NCBI GenBank assembly: GCA_015680685.1
Contig: MNCI01010753.1
Span: forward strand, 4,480-68,479
From: Gnetum montanum
Lineage: Eukaryota; Streptophyta; Gnetopsida; Gnetales; Gnetaceae
Direction: 5' to 3'
Length of the DNA stretch: 64,000 bases
The translations under genes were made by a program, and so were the position numbers. The notes under the pieces are model-generated. The model saw nothing but the letters and a program-made list of their open reading frames with translations, ran no database searches and had not been told where the DNA came from. This document shows, in pieces, positions 35,241 through 47,413 of the stretch. Numbering within the stretch: position 1 is the first letter of the stretch; the number at the start of each line of letters is the position of its first letter.

Positions 35241-36417
35241 GTTCACTCATATGCATGGAACCAACTGAGGATTTGACTTGTGCTTACATCGATAGCATAG
35301 ATGCATTAGAGCAAGTCCACCGCCAACTTCCAAGTCTTAACCTTGAAAATATTAACTGGGGGAAGTTGGAAATCCCTGAGAAATTTAAGCAAGAGCCCCT
35401 CAAGTTGAAACCATTGTCCACCAGTATGGAATACACATTCCTTAAAAATGAAAAATCGGTAATTATCAACGCTAAGTTTGCTCCTCAATAGAAAGAAGAA
35501 CTACTAAAGGTAATTAATAGATGGTCAAAATCCTTCACTTGGTTATATCCTGAATTAACCAGAATAGATCCTAGGATATGCCAACATAGGATTTACACCA
35601 ACCCCTCCATGAAGCCTCGAAGACAACCGCAGAGGCATTTGAACCCAAAGCTAAAGCAAGTAGTCAAGGAAGAAATCGAACAGTTTCTCAAGGCTGGGTT
35701 CATATACCCCATTGCTGATAGCGAATGGGTTAGCCCCTTAGTTATTATGCCTAAAAAGGGAGGCAAATGGAGGGTGTGCATAGATTTTAGGCTATTGAAT
35801 ATGAAAACATTCAAAGATTACTTTCCATTGCCATTTGTTGACCAAGTCTTAGACACCATCGCAGGGCATCACTACTATAGTTTTTTGGATGGATATAGCG
35901 AATATAATCAAATATAAATAGTCCCAGAAGATCATGCCAAGACTATGTTCACTAGTCCTTGGGGAACATTTGCATACAAACAGATGTCATTTGGCTTGTG
36001 CAATGCCCCTGCAACATTTTAATGACTAGTTCTAAGCATCTTCCAACAGCAGATAGGAAATGGTGTGGAGGTCTTTATGGATGACTTCTCCACGTATGGA
36101 GCAAACTTTGATCAAGCCTTGGACTGATTAGAGCAAGTGTTAAAAAAATTTGTAGAAATCAATTTGAGGCTCAACTAGTAGAAAAGTCATTTGATGGTTC
36201 AAGAAGGCATAGTTCTAGGGCACAAAATCTCACACACAAGGATAGAGGTAGACCCCAAGAAAATCAAACTTATCCAAGGAATTACCCATCAATCGGAAAC
36301 TGTCAAAGATATTTAGTCATTCCTTGGACATATTAGCTACTATAGGAGATTTATTGAGAACCTTTCAAAGCTTGCCAAACCATTGGTGGAATTAATGAAA
36401 AAGGACGTACCTTTCAA
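35241..36417 (+). pseudogene. Element J reverse transcriptase, truncated by an internal deletion
   Basis: RT blocks appear in order: INWGKLEIPEKFKQE, MPKKGGKWRVCIDFRLLN (35740-35800), YYSFLDGYSEYNQI, SFGLCNAPATF, VFMDDFSTYG (about 36070-36100) and SFLGHISYYRRFIENLS (about 36317-36370). The frame breaks several times, mostly at TAG or TAA in place of CAG or CAA. The sequence ends at the block VPFK, just before RNase H would begin. Confidence 0.87.
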
Positions 36418-36680
36418 GCATAAGGCATTCAATAAACAATGTCATGACCTAAGGATTAGGAAAGTTAAATATCAACCGGGAAATAAGGTTCTCTACTAGA
36501 ATCCCACACATGTGCCACAATGTACTAAATTTCAAACACTATGGGAAGGATGTTATATTATTTATGCAAATTTTCCTTCAAGGGCCATGACAATATACAA
36601 ACCTGAGAGCTCAGACAAGAAACTGTTGGTCAACGTGCAACAAACCAAACCTTTCCATGAGCTTAGGACCACCAGTACAC
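36418..36680 (+). pseudogene. Element J integrase C-terminal remnant after the deletion
   Basis: Directly after the RT connection block the sequence becomes the integrase tail (FNKQCHDLRIRKVKYQPGN, then KVLY and HVPQCTKFQTLWEG). In A these blocks lie about 1.6 kb apart. RNase H, the zinc-binding domain and the whole catalytic core are therefore gone, and J could not supply its own integrase. Confidence 0.85.
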
Positions 36681-38737
36681 ATGCTACCTCTCTTGATGGA
36701 CAACCCTGCTCACTATTTTGGATCTCCTCCTTGCAACTCAGTCATGGGGGAGATGGCCATCTATGCTAACCATTCTAGACCCTCAATTCTTTTTAAATTT
36801 TTCTTTTACATATTTTTTATTTTACACATTCTTTCAACTTTTCTTATTTTTTTTATACCATCGTTCATGTTTTTACTATTTCTTTGTTTTCATGTTTTAA
36901 TTTTATTCATCATCTAATAACTGCTCATGATGGTGGATTGAATTATATAATATTGATTACTAATGTTTGGTTTTAACCTTTGAATTATGATGTTGATATT
37001 AAGGTATGGTTCTTTTGGTAAAACAGGCAATGAGTCCACACCGTCCACTCATCCATTTAGCTCTATGATCTCCTTTGGCTTGGAACTGTACAGTCCTTTT
37101 TTTTAAAAGTAAACTTGTTAATGAATTGGCGGCTGGGTACTTTTCAAACTAAGGAAAGACTTAAAGGATGAAAAGGGTGTGACTTCAAGGTGATTCGATG
37201 CATTTGTGCTGGCCATTCTCTTGGGTGCTTGGATGCTTTTTCTTAGGTTTTCTGGCATTCTGACATTGTTCAAATATCAAGAAGTTGAGTGAATAAAAAT
37301 AAGTCTTTGCATGATGTGGTTCTCATGCAAAAAAAAAAGGAGAAAAGTGAGAATTCAAAGCACACCCCTTGGACAAAAAAAATGCATGGGTTTTTGCATG
37401 GTGTGGTTCCCATTCAAAAAACAACAACATGGGAATTCAAAGCACATCCCTTAGACCAAATAAAAGGGCTACAAGCACTAGTTATGAAACTAAAAAGACA
37501 TGTTACCCATGCCTGAAGGTTCCCTCTAACTAAGGCCCTTTCTTTCTTCCTACTTCTCCATCTCGCTCCCCTCGAAATGGTGGTGACTCTTTGTGGAAGC
37601 ATTATTGTTGCTTCAAGTGGATGGATTGGTCAAGTGTGTTGATACAAGGTCACTAGATGTGATTTGTTTGAGTCTAGATTTGGGATGAGTTTTACTCAGT
37701 CACATTAACCATAAAATAACAAGGGATTTTACACAACCTTGTTCTTGGGATTCCATTCCATTCTCTCCTCTCCATCTTTCTTCCCATTTTCCACCTCATT
37801 GCCAGTTTTATCATTAGTCTATTCTAGGTTGATGCATTTTTTTTCTTTAGTGAATTCTTGTAGGTAAGTTTTTAACTCTTGCTTCCAAATGACATTCCTA
37901 GAGCCTACGGACTCTTTGGTTTGTGGGTTTGTCAAGGCATAAAGAGCATGAGCCTATTTTGGGGATGACCCACTAGCATTCCTTTTTGGTGTAATTTTTA
38001 AGTTCTTTTTCTTAAACATTTCCTGTAATCAATCATCTCTTATTTCATCCCCATCCATGGCATCCATTTTTTTGGTGTTGCCATTGTTATTTTTTCCCAT
38101 CTTTCTTGTTCCTCATATTTTTTCCATCTTATAGCTACTAGAGGTTTGCTCTTAGTCGTGGGGGCCCTGGAACAAATTTTTCAATTTTCTCCATTTTACT
38201 ATTTGCCTAACCCCTACACCTTAGGTAATTACCTGTGATAAATCTCCAAACTAGTTTCTTCCATAACCACAACTCAGCCAATGCGCTTCATATCGAGGCA
38301 AGGTATCAACTGCATTATGGTTTAACTATCCTTGCTCATTTGTAACTATGTTGTGTGTGTAGATGGTGATCATACAAATAATGGACTGGGCTTGGTGGAA
38401 GCACTCAGGATGGACCAAAATTGGAGCATTTACGAAAGAAGCAAGTCTAGTGATGTGGCTATGGATAAACAACGGAAGGCGTAATTTTAGTATTGGCAGC
38501 AACATGCTTTATTTTCTTTCTCTCTCTTTCTCTACAAACTACCAAATAAAGGCTTGGATGTCATTTATGTATGAGTGTTCAGCACAATGGTCATGAACAC
38601 TAATGTTGTAATATGCTTATTGATCTATTCACTATGCATGTTGAGTCTGTCATCCCATTCCACTGTTAGTTGTCAATTAGTCAATAATCCAATACCTTCC
38701 CAATATTTTGTAAGGAATTCAAGGATGAGTTTTCATT
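36681..38737 (+). other. Element J 3' region with two purine motifs and an ORF-X remnant
   Basis: The end-of-pol motif TCAGTCATGGGGGAGATGG is at 36738-36757. The conserved ACCCATGCCTGAAGGT motif is at 37505-37520. Near 38137 a mutated donor (AGAG|GTTTGCTC) and a second purine motif (CTTAGTCGTGGGGG, 38151-38164) correspond to the ORF-X leader. An acceptor-like TGTGTAG precedes an ATG at 38363, whose 77-codon frame may be the ORF-X start. The rest of ORF-X and the internal TATA/array are absent. Confidence 0.62.
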
Positions 38738-38751
38738 CAGTCATGGGGGTA
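38738..38751 (+). promoter_or_regulatory. Element J polypurine tract
   Basis: CAGTCATGGGGGTA lies directly before the 3' LTR. It is the expected site of plus-strand priming and matches 54254-54267 in F. Confidence 0.8.
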
Positions 38752-39656
38752 TGTTGAGAGTGGTTACTCTAGCGGTTTATTCTAATTATTAGAGCAATTA
38801 CTTTGGTAGGTTATTCTAATTATTAGAGTACCAGTTTTTCTAATTATTAGAGTGGAAGTTTCTCTAAAATAAGAGTGGCAATTTTTCTAATTATTAGAGT
38901 AGTTTCTCCAAAGCCTATAAATATAGTGCCTAGGAGCATAATTAAGGAGTCTTGGAAGGGAGTCTTTCAAGGTAAGTCTTAGAGAAGTCTTTTAGGAGTC
39001 AAGTTAGAGTATTTTCCAAGTGCCCACAGTAGGAGGTATAAGTGTGGATGGATCTTTATTCAAGCATTGTGTACCTGAGCACACCTTATGTACGGTAATA
39101 AAGACAAGCTCTTGGATTCATCCTTGCAGAACGTGAGATTTGTTTTCCTGCTCATTTCTTTTATTTTATTTTCTTCTACATTTATTTTATTTTATTTTAT
39201 GCACTTTACATTTCTATTATTAGCACACATAGTACGATCACTTCGAACATGCATGTAACACTTGGTAACCCAGTAACGATTAGCATTTGGTAATCCCAGT
39301 AGTGTTGCACTGGTTCATGATGTGTACGGCAAGTGAGAATGGATACTGGTGTTAGGATTAGTTTAAAGCTTAGTTAATCAATAGTTAAGTTAAATTAGTC
39401 ACTTAGTTATCTCATCCTCTCTCTCTCCCTTATTAGCAATAGGACATAAAAACATAAAAGCTATAAAAATCATATGCTTCAAGCTTACTTAACCATATAA
39501 TCGTGACATACAAGTAAGTTTGGGAAGACAACGATCAACCAACCTGTCCTTATTTCACAAGGATTCATAAGCACTTAGTCCTTGGAATTCGACCAGATCA
39601 TGCATGAAATGCTCGTATTCATATGGTTGAGCGTAGGGGTACCTCACCGCTCATCA
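38752..39656 (+). mobile_element. Element J 3' LTR
   Basis: It starts TGTTGAGAGTGG and ends CTCACCGCTCATCA. It carries the same TCTAATTATTAGAG array as the 5' LTR and TATAAATA at 38916-38923. Flanked on the right by AAGGT. Confidence 0.88.
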
Positions 39657-39661
39657 AAGGT

Positions 39662-41180
39662 GGTGAACAAATGGCCAACAACCTTTGCTTGGTCATATCC
39701 TGAACTCACAAAGATTGATCCTAGGATATGCCAACATCATATCTACACAGATCCAACCATGAAGCCAAAGGCAACCACAATGGTAATTAAATCCAAAAGT
39801 GAAGTAGATTATCAAAGAGAAGATTGAGCAACTCCTCAAGATGGGGTTCATCTACCCCAGTGTGGATAGTGAGTGGGTTATCCCACTCATGATAGTGCCA
39901 AAGAAAGGTGGCAAATAGTGGGTTTGTATCAACTTCAGGCTATTAAACATGGCAACATTCAAAGATAATTTTTCATTGCTATTTGTTGATCAAGTGTTAA
40001 ACATCATATTTGGACATTGCTATTACAATTTTCTAGATGGTTATAGTGGTTATAACCAAATCCAGGTTGCACCAGAAGACCAAGCAACATTCACGAGTCC
40101 CTAAGGGACTTTGGCATATTGAAACATGTCTTTTGATCTATGCAATGCTCCTACCACTTTCCAATGCTTGGTCTTAAGCATCTTTCAATAGAAAATTGGT
40201 AGTAGAGTGGAAGTCTTTATGGATGACTTCTCCACTTACAGTGCTACATTCGAGCAAGCCTTGGATCACCCTAAGAAATTACTTAAAAGATGTATGGAAA
40301 TAGACCTACACCTTAATTGGCAAAAGAGCCATTTCATGGTTTAAGAAGACATTGTATTGGGGCACAGAATTTCAGATGAAGGAATCAAGGTAGACCTTGA
40401 AAAAATAAGAATCATCCAAGAAATTAGTCATCAACCAAAAACTATAAAAGATGTTTAGTCATTCCTTGGACACATTGGCTACTACTGGCAATTCATAGAG
40501 AATTTCTCTAAGATCATAAAATAGTTGGTCAAGCTAACAAAGAAATATGTTCCATTCATCTGGACCAAGGAATGAAAAAATGCATTCTAAAGCCTCAAGC
40601 AGAAGCTCATGGAAACTCCAATTCTACAAGTACCTAGTTGGTCTAGACCATTTCATATAATAAAAAATGCATCAACTTATGCCTTGGGATTTGTGCTTAT
40701 GTAGTTGGATGACAAGAAATTTCCATATTACATCCACTACGCAAGTTGAAGTATTGTAGGTGCACAGTTGAATTACACCACAATGAAGAAAAAAATAATG
40801 GTGATGGTGTATGCTCTAAAGAAGTTCAGGAACTTTTTACTTGGATACAAAGTGTTTGTGCTCACTGAACATAGTGTCATACACTTCCTAATAAATAAGC
40901 CAATGATGAATCCCCATGTCATATGGTGGTTGGTGATCTTGTAGGAATTTGATTTTATGATGGTAGATCAAAAGGGAACTGAGAATGTGATCATTTACCA
41001 TCTCTCTTGGTTATGATGGAATGACAAAAGGAGGAGATCCCACTCTTTGATTAATTCTTAGATGAACTTCTCTTTGCTGGTGTAATTAATGAATAGATGC
41101 CCACAGAATCCAAATGGTATGATGGCATTCTCACTTATCTTCTCACTTAGGAAATGCCATAAGATCTAGACTACAGAATG
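39662..41180 (+). pseudogene. Element C reverse transcriptase and RNase H, broken
   Basis: C resumes after J with NKWPTTFAWSYPELTKIDPR. RT blocks follow: VPKKGGK (39897-39917), the FLDGYSGYNQIQV region, a decayed SFDLCNAPTTFQ and VFMDDFSTY (about 40213-40245). The connection block SFLGHIGYY is at about 40460. RNase H follows at about 40640-41000 (INKPMMNPHVIWWLVIL region). Stops are scattered through it. Confidence 0.85.
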
Positions 41181-42420
41181 AAACAAGGGTTTCTACATTG
41201 AGCTAAGCACTCCATGGAAATCAACAGATACCTTTACAAGGTATGCATTAGGCCTGGTTCATTGGTGTGTTCTTGATGTGGATCAATTACACATTCTCTA
41301 GGACACTCACGAAGGTCCTTGCAGAGGCCACTATGCAGGGAGATGCATGGTCATAAAAATCTTGATGGCAAGATACTATTGGCCAACAATCTTCAAGGAT
41401 GTCCACCCGTTTGTCCAATCCTATGAACGTTGTCAATGTGATGGTGGGATAACCACATGAATGGAGGGTCCTCAATAGTGGATTCAACCACTAGAATCCT
41501 TCAACATATGAGCCATCAACTTCATGGATCTCATCACACCCATGTCAAATGAAAAGGCATATATAATCGTTGCTATTGATTACCACACAAAATGGGCAGA
41601 AGCAACAACCATCATCAACTGTACATCATCCACTACTATGTGGTTTTCTATAACAAAATTTGGTGAATAGGCTTGGGGTGCCACGTATGTTGATTTTTGA
41701 CAAGGGAACTCATTTTATAGGTGCTACTTTTCACAAGCTTATGCAACGCTTAGAGTTTGAACATAAATTAACAACACCCTATTGCCCCCAAGCCAAAAAT
41801 CAAGAAGAAGTTACCAATAGGGAGATTACGAAGATCCTAATGAGAACTATTAGCAAATATAGGAGAGACTAGAGCACAAAATTAAACGATGCCCTCTAGG
41901 CATACCACTCAACATGAAAACTTCCTATAGGCTAATCTCCCTATGAGCTAGTATATGGAAAATTACCAACTCTACCTATCCAATCCGAGCTCCGTATACT
42001 TTCAACAGCCTTTAACTTGGACCTTGACCTTAGTCTAGCATAGAAGAAAGATTAATCAACCTGAATGTGCTAGATGAAAATCAATTAGTAGTCCTATCCT
42101 TGAATGAAGTGCACAAGGAATTCAACAAAAAGTGTCATGACCTTAGAATACAGAAAGAGAAATTTCAACTAAGAGATAAGGTTCTCTACTAGAACACCAC
42201 CTATGTTCCTCAAAAAACCAAATTCCAAACATTGTGGGAGGGGCCTTATATATTCAATGAAACCTTTTCTTCTAGGGCCATGATCATATACAAACCTAAA
42301 ATCCTAAACAAGAAGCAATTAGTCAACATCTAATAGGTAAAGCCTTTCCATGAGCCCAAGTGAGCTAGTGTAACAAATATCTCAATAGATAGACAACCAT
42401 GCTTAATTTTTCATATCTCC
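41181..42420 (+). pseudogene. Element C integrase, broken
   Basis: The zinc-binding domain shows both histidines (THEGPC and GHYAG). The first Cys of CxxC is Tyr (SYERCQ). The first catalytic Asp is Asn (INFMDL), the second is kept (MLIFDKGTHFIGATF, about 41690-41730) and the Glu is kept (EEVTNREITKIL). The tail (KVLY, then NTTYVPQKTKFQTLWEG) ends near 42360 without a chromodomain. Two of the family's key residues are lost, and stops are frequent. Confidence 0.84.
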
Positions 42421-43980
42421 TCCCTCCAACTCGGTCATGGGGGAGATGGCCATCTATGCTGATTATATACGTGGCTCCTCAGTTTTTACACACTTTGTTT
42501 TACACATTCTTGTTTTTGCAAATTTTTTATTTTACACCTTTTTTATTTTAAAAATTTTTCCTATTTTACACCATCATTAGTACATTTAAATTTTTCTTGA
42601 ATATTTTACACTTTCTTATATATTTTACTTTATTTTAGTATGATTTTCTAACTTTTGTTAATAAACATGCTTTATGCCAACAAAACATAGTGGTGTTGTA
42701 GTTGTTACTAATGGTGGTTTATGCTTAATGTTTTTATTTTCTAATGTCTAGTTTCTATTTTTCAATTTTTGTACCAATGGATAAGACATGGCTTCTTTTT
42801 CATGGAATGGGTAATGAGTCCATGACATCGACCCATCCACAAAAATCTATGGTTTTCCTCATTTTGGAAATATGGGATTCCTTTCATTAAATAAAATTTT
42901 AATAAATTTATGACCTTGGTGGTTTCCAGAATTAGGAAGGATGCAAATGTTTGCATAGGGTATGCCTTCAAGGGAACTCAATGCTCTTTGTACTCTTCTA
43001 CTTACTTGGGTACATGAGTGTTTTCATGGATTTCTTATTGTTCCATGTTGACCATAAACTAGAAGTTAAATAAGTCTTTGCATGGTGTGATTCCCATCCA
43101 GAAAGAAAAAAATAACAAATACAAAAGAAAAAATAAATAAATAAATGCAAAAATGGTGGGAATTCAAAGCACATCCCTTAGACAAATAAATGGGCTACAA
43201 GCACTCGTTATGGAACTAGAAAGGCATGTTACCGATGCCTAAAGGTCTCCTATAACTAAGGCCCTCTCTCACTTCTTACTTCACTTTTCTTCTCTTTAAG
43301 GAATAGTGGTTGTTTTGTGGGAGCACTCTTGTGTCTCAAGGAGGTGGATTAGTCTTGGTGTGACGATGCAAAGTCATTGAAAGTGGTTGGTCTTAGTCTA
43401 GATTGAGGATGGATCTTCTTAGGTCATTTAAACACAAATCCATAAGGGACTTCTTATGACCTCAATTTATAATTCCATACCACCTTCTCCATCATCTATC
43501 CATGTTGCCCATAACTCACCTCACTATTGATGTTCATGTTCTTATTCAATGTTTGTGTCTGACGTACTTGAGTTCTTTGGTAGAATCTTCTAGGTTTTGG
43601 TCCTTAACTTTTATAAACCATTAATCATGTATGGGGCCCTCGAACTCCTTAGGTTGAGGTTATGTAAAGGCAAATAGGGCTTGTGCCTACTATGGGGAGG
43701 ATCCACTTACATATCTCTTGGTTGGGTTTGTTAAGCATCTTATCCTTAGGCATTATTGCAATCAAAATCTTTCATGCACCCATCTTCTACATCCGACAAT
43801 CTCCTTTAAGTATTTTCTTCAATTCACATATTCTCCATCAAATTTTTGAATTTTAAAGCTTTAAAAGACCATCTTCAATGATTTTATCATATTCTTGGCT
43901 TCTCTAGGACTCCATAGTCCCCGAATTTGTTCAAAAATTCCTTGTATTTTTTGAAATATTCAAGTTTAAAATTTTCATTT
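42421..43980 (+). other. Element C non-coding region after pol
   Basis: It opens with the end-of-pol motif TCGGTCATGGGGGAGATGG (42431-42449), followed by A/T-rich sequence. The motif ACCGATGCCTAAAGGT, a variant of the one in F, H and J, is at 43231-43246. No gene is seen before the internal promoter. Confidence 0.68.
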
Positions 43981-44080
43981 ATGGACCCATAAATAGGGCT
44001 CCATCAATAGAGCCCATGCATATACACATCCCTTTATACGTGGCCCCATCAACGCAACACAAAAATCCTATATATATGCA
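43981..44080 (+). promoter_or_regulatory. Internal promoter of C ORF-X: motif array plus TATA box
   Basis: The motifs GGGCTCCATCAATAGAGCCC and GGCCCCATCAACGCAAC (43996-44060) precede CCTATATATATGCATGACC (44067-44084). The array recalls the C LTR motifs (ATCAACGTAG, GGCCTTGTTGATG). The splice donor follows about 150 bases later, the same spacing as in D and F. Confidence 0.62.
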
Positions 44081-44222
44081 TGACCTCCTTAGAAATTTTC
44101 ACATTTACTCTCAAATGCCCAACGATTTTTTGCAATTTTCAAAGCCGAGAATCTTCCAAAGCCCATAACTCCCTAACTGCTTTTCCAGATCACTCCATTC
44201 TTTGACCCTATAGATCCCAAAG

Positions 44223-44513
44223 GTAAGCTCTTAGTCATGGGAGCCACAAACATGATGTTTTTGATAGAAAATTTTTCAACATTTTTTTAACTTCCACAAA
44301 AGTTTAACTAGAGAATCAACATTAAAACACCAAATTACAAGAGTTAAACCCTTTCAATGAGCTCTGGTGATATTACAATAATAAATATTAATTAATAAAA
44401 TAATCAATATGCCATTGTCCAACCATAACCAAGTGTAATCAATGAGATAAGGTATCCAAATATTCTAAGTTACACATTATATGTACTAATCCATGAATGT
44501 GTTATGACTGCGA
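44223..44513 (+). other. Intron in the ORF-X 5' leader of element C, acceptor mutated
   Basis: The donor CAAAG|GTAAGCTC at 44222/44223 matches D. The acceptor reads TGCGA|ATGGT instead of TGCAG|ATGGC, so it is lost by mutation. The purine motif TTAGTCATGGGAGCC (44231-44245) lies just inside the intron, as in F and D. Confidence 0.66.
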
Positions 44514-46431
44514 ATGGTACTAAAAGGTAAACAAACCCAAGAAGAACTGATCGCAACCCATGCTATAGGACCTCTTAGGGAAGAGGCTAAAGTGGAGCCT
44601 CTTCATCAAATTCCAAAACAGGTGGCAACAGCAAAACATTCCCACTAGGATGAGGCACTAGCTCAAAAGGCAAACCTTGAGATGACCTTGATAGAAGCCT
44701 ACCTAAACCAATCAAATCCCTAATGTTCCAAGAAAATAATGTTCCAAGAGTTGAAATTTAGCTCTTTCTTGGAGCAAGCACCTAAAGAGGTATTGGACCA
44801 ACTGAAGACCTCTCCCATGTGGCCAATTACCACTTCCAATGAGGAGTGGCACATGGGAGAGGTGTTCCTATTTTGGAGCAATAGGTAGGCTAGTTCAACG
44901 ATCAAGTTCAAGGACATTTCAATGTCATCCTCAATGCAAGCCATTGCAAAGGCACTTGGGTTACCTAAAACTGGGGTAAATCTTGCTAAGATTCTAATGC
45001 AAGCAGATCCCAACATCAAAAAGAAATGGGTTCAATGGTTCTATGGTGTCAACCATAAGGAGTTCAACGTGCTTACACTAGCAAAAAGAATCCATTATAA
45101 GATTGCATCCTTTCACCTAAATCCCATGGTGAGGTCCAATAAAATCATTTCCTTTTCTGCCTATGCATGTGCCTCTCTAAGTGGAAGATTCCTAGTTAAC
45201 CTTCCATAGCTACTTTATCTATAGATAAAGAAGTGGTTCAAGGAGAATAAATGTGGCAGGAAGGTACTTCCCTTCTCATGCCTCATTAGAAAACTATGTT
45301 GAAGGGGAGGAATAGCACCTATACCAACGATGTTGTTTGATGTGCTCTAACTACTAATTAGGTGGAGATGATGAAGGAAAAAACTCCTACAAAAATAATC
45401 CAAGAAGAGGAGTAATGGCCACCACATCCACCTACCACTCAGAAAATAGTGTCAAATGTCACTACAACATCTCAACAGTTGCATGAGTACTGAGAATGGC
45501 TCTTGAGTGAGCAAGAGTAATAGGTAGGAATGAGTGGTAGAGACATATCTATGTACTAGCCTACAATGAGTCACCTAAATGAGGTGGCCCAAACAATTAG
45601 CTTGATGGGGGTGGATCCATTTTTTCTACCCAATGAATGCAGTTGTCAGTGAGGTCAAATCCTAGCACTAGAAAGATAATGATATCTATCTCAAAATAGT
45701 AGCAACTCCCAAAGATTTTTGAAAACACTACGACCTTTTTAGTATGCTTAGAGGAGGATGAGGGGACAACAATACTAGTGATGCAGCACCAATGGCAAGA
45801 AACAATAACAAAGATGGTTGTTAATAGAATTTTCAAGATACTCAATGCATGTGCAATGTTTGTACTAGACTTCATTGTAGTTAAAGATGTGCAGATGTCC
45901 ATAGGGATCATAAGTGGCAAATTAAGTGCAGCAAAACATGAACAACTCCTAGACCAACAAGTAGGAACTGAGCAACCATTGCTAGATGTCTTTGACCTTC
46001 TGGATAGTATAACTACAACTTAGTTAGAGATGCTAGAGGCAAGGGGCAAGAATATTATTTTGGAAGGGCAACTTGAAATAGCCAAGGAGCTAAATGAACA
46101 CTTAGCTACAAAAGTTACTAAACTAAGAGTCCAGATTGCTAACTATGAATTTCTCAACCCTACATTGACAAGAGATGAAGCTCTTGAATAGCTTGCCACT
46201 AGGTTGAAAGGGGTTTAGGATGTGTTGGAGATAGTGGTATTCTAGTGATCCTTGGAAAAAGCCACCTAGCATAAAATTTAGAAGGCCTTGGATCTAACCT
46301 TCCAGGAGAAGGTGTAGCTAATAGCAAAAAATCATTGCTTGTGAAATGTTGATGCACATAAGCAACAATTGACTAATTTTATTTATCAATAGTAGGACCA
46401 ACTAGCCAAAAAAATATAGTTAAGGAGATTG
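44514..46431 (+). pseudogene. Element C ORF-X, first part, interrupted by F
   Basis: The start at 44514 gives MVLKGKQTQEELIA, then GPLREEAKVEPL and a stop. The conserved domain follows at about 44840-45300: SPMWPIT, then KKWVQWFYGVNHKEF, RIHYKIASFHLNP and ACASLSGRFLVNLP. Next is LPFSCLIRKLC, then coiled-coil-like sequence to 46431, where F is inserted. The continuation is at 55137-56030, giving about 940 codons in all. It resembles the 'putative plant transposon protein' type of plant gypsy elements (from memory). Function unknown. Confidence 0.75.
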
Positions 46432-46436
46432 GTAAC

Positions 46437-47272
46437 TGATGAGTCATGAATTGTGGGCTGTGATATCGCGTACGAAATATCACAGCCTAGACGCGATATC
46501 GCATACACGATATCACAGCCTATCTCCTCATCTATAAATAAGAGATAGGTAGTTTTGGTAGGGAGTTTTTAAAAAGTTTAAGTTTTGAATAGTTTTTAGT
46601 ACATTATTTTTTCCTCTCAACCCTTTTCTCCCAATGCATGCCCATAGTGTGATGATTGTAATTGTATGACATCCTTATTTGAGTGTGACGTACTTGGACA
46701 TGCACATGACCGGCAATAAAGATCAAGATTACTTCATCATTGCAGCATCCACTTAGCTTAATTATTTATTTAATTATTATTGTTATTTACTGCTTTCTTC
46801 ATTAATATTTCTCTACCCTTATCTCCTAGTAACACGGAATGAGTATGACTTAATCACAAGCAGTTAAGTGTGACTACTTGGTAACCCAGTAGCGTACTTA
46901 GGCCATGCGCTTGGTAATCCTAATGGTAGTCGTGCATGAGGTCCAAGATGTGTACAGATGATTAAGGAACGAATGCTTATCGCACTTAAGCTAGTTTAGA
47001 TTCTATCTTACCCTCTCTCTCACCTAGCTTAGTTAATATTATTTCCCATCATACCCAAGAGTGGCATTAGTGTAGGAACACATCATACACCTCACTCTGG
47101 ACTAAACCATATGTGACAAAGCTAATACTAGTCCAGGTGGGAAGATAGCAAACTGCAATCTATGAGTAACTATCTAGATACCACAACTAGTCCATTTGTG
47201 GAGTTCGACTGGATCATGCGTGAAATGCTCGTATTCATATGGTTGAGTGTAGGGGTACCTCACCACTCATCA
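46437..47272 (+). mobile_element. Element F 5' LTR
   Basis: It starts TGATGAGTCATGAATTG and ends CACCACTCATCA. U3 is only about 95 bases and is mostly a GATATCGC-type array (46459-46520) with near-palindromic units such as GATATCGCGTACGAAATATC. TATAAATA lies at 46533-46540. Confidence 0.9.
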
Positions 47273-47273
47273 T

Positions 47274-47291
47274 TGGCACCGTTGTTGGGGA
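47274..47291 (+). promoter_or_regulatory. Element F primer-binding site (tRNA-Asp)
   Basis: TGGCACCGTTGTTGGGGA has three transitions relative to the tRNA-Asp complement. One base separates it from the LTR. Confidence 0.87.
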
Positions 47292-47413
47292 CAATGCTAG
47301 TTATCTAGATTAGTTATATCATACAAGTTCACTGTATAGGAATTAATGATATATCTTTTAGGAAGAAATAATTACAAAAAGTCACATACAAATTCACACA
47401 CAATTGCACAACC

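Larger units (their letters stand above)
31019..39656 (+). mobile_element. Element J: LTR retrotransposon with an internal pol deletion, inserted in C
   Basis: The two LTRs (31019-31936 and 38752-39656) are similar throughout. Flanks are AACGT (31014-31018) and AAGGT (39657-39661). C's RT linker continues across (…KQK… before, VVNKWPTTFAWSYPELT after). J has a primer site, gag, protease and most of RT. A deletion of roughly 1.6 kb relative to A then joins RT to the integrase C-terminus. The 3' region keeps only a remnant of ORF-X. Confidence 0.88.
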
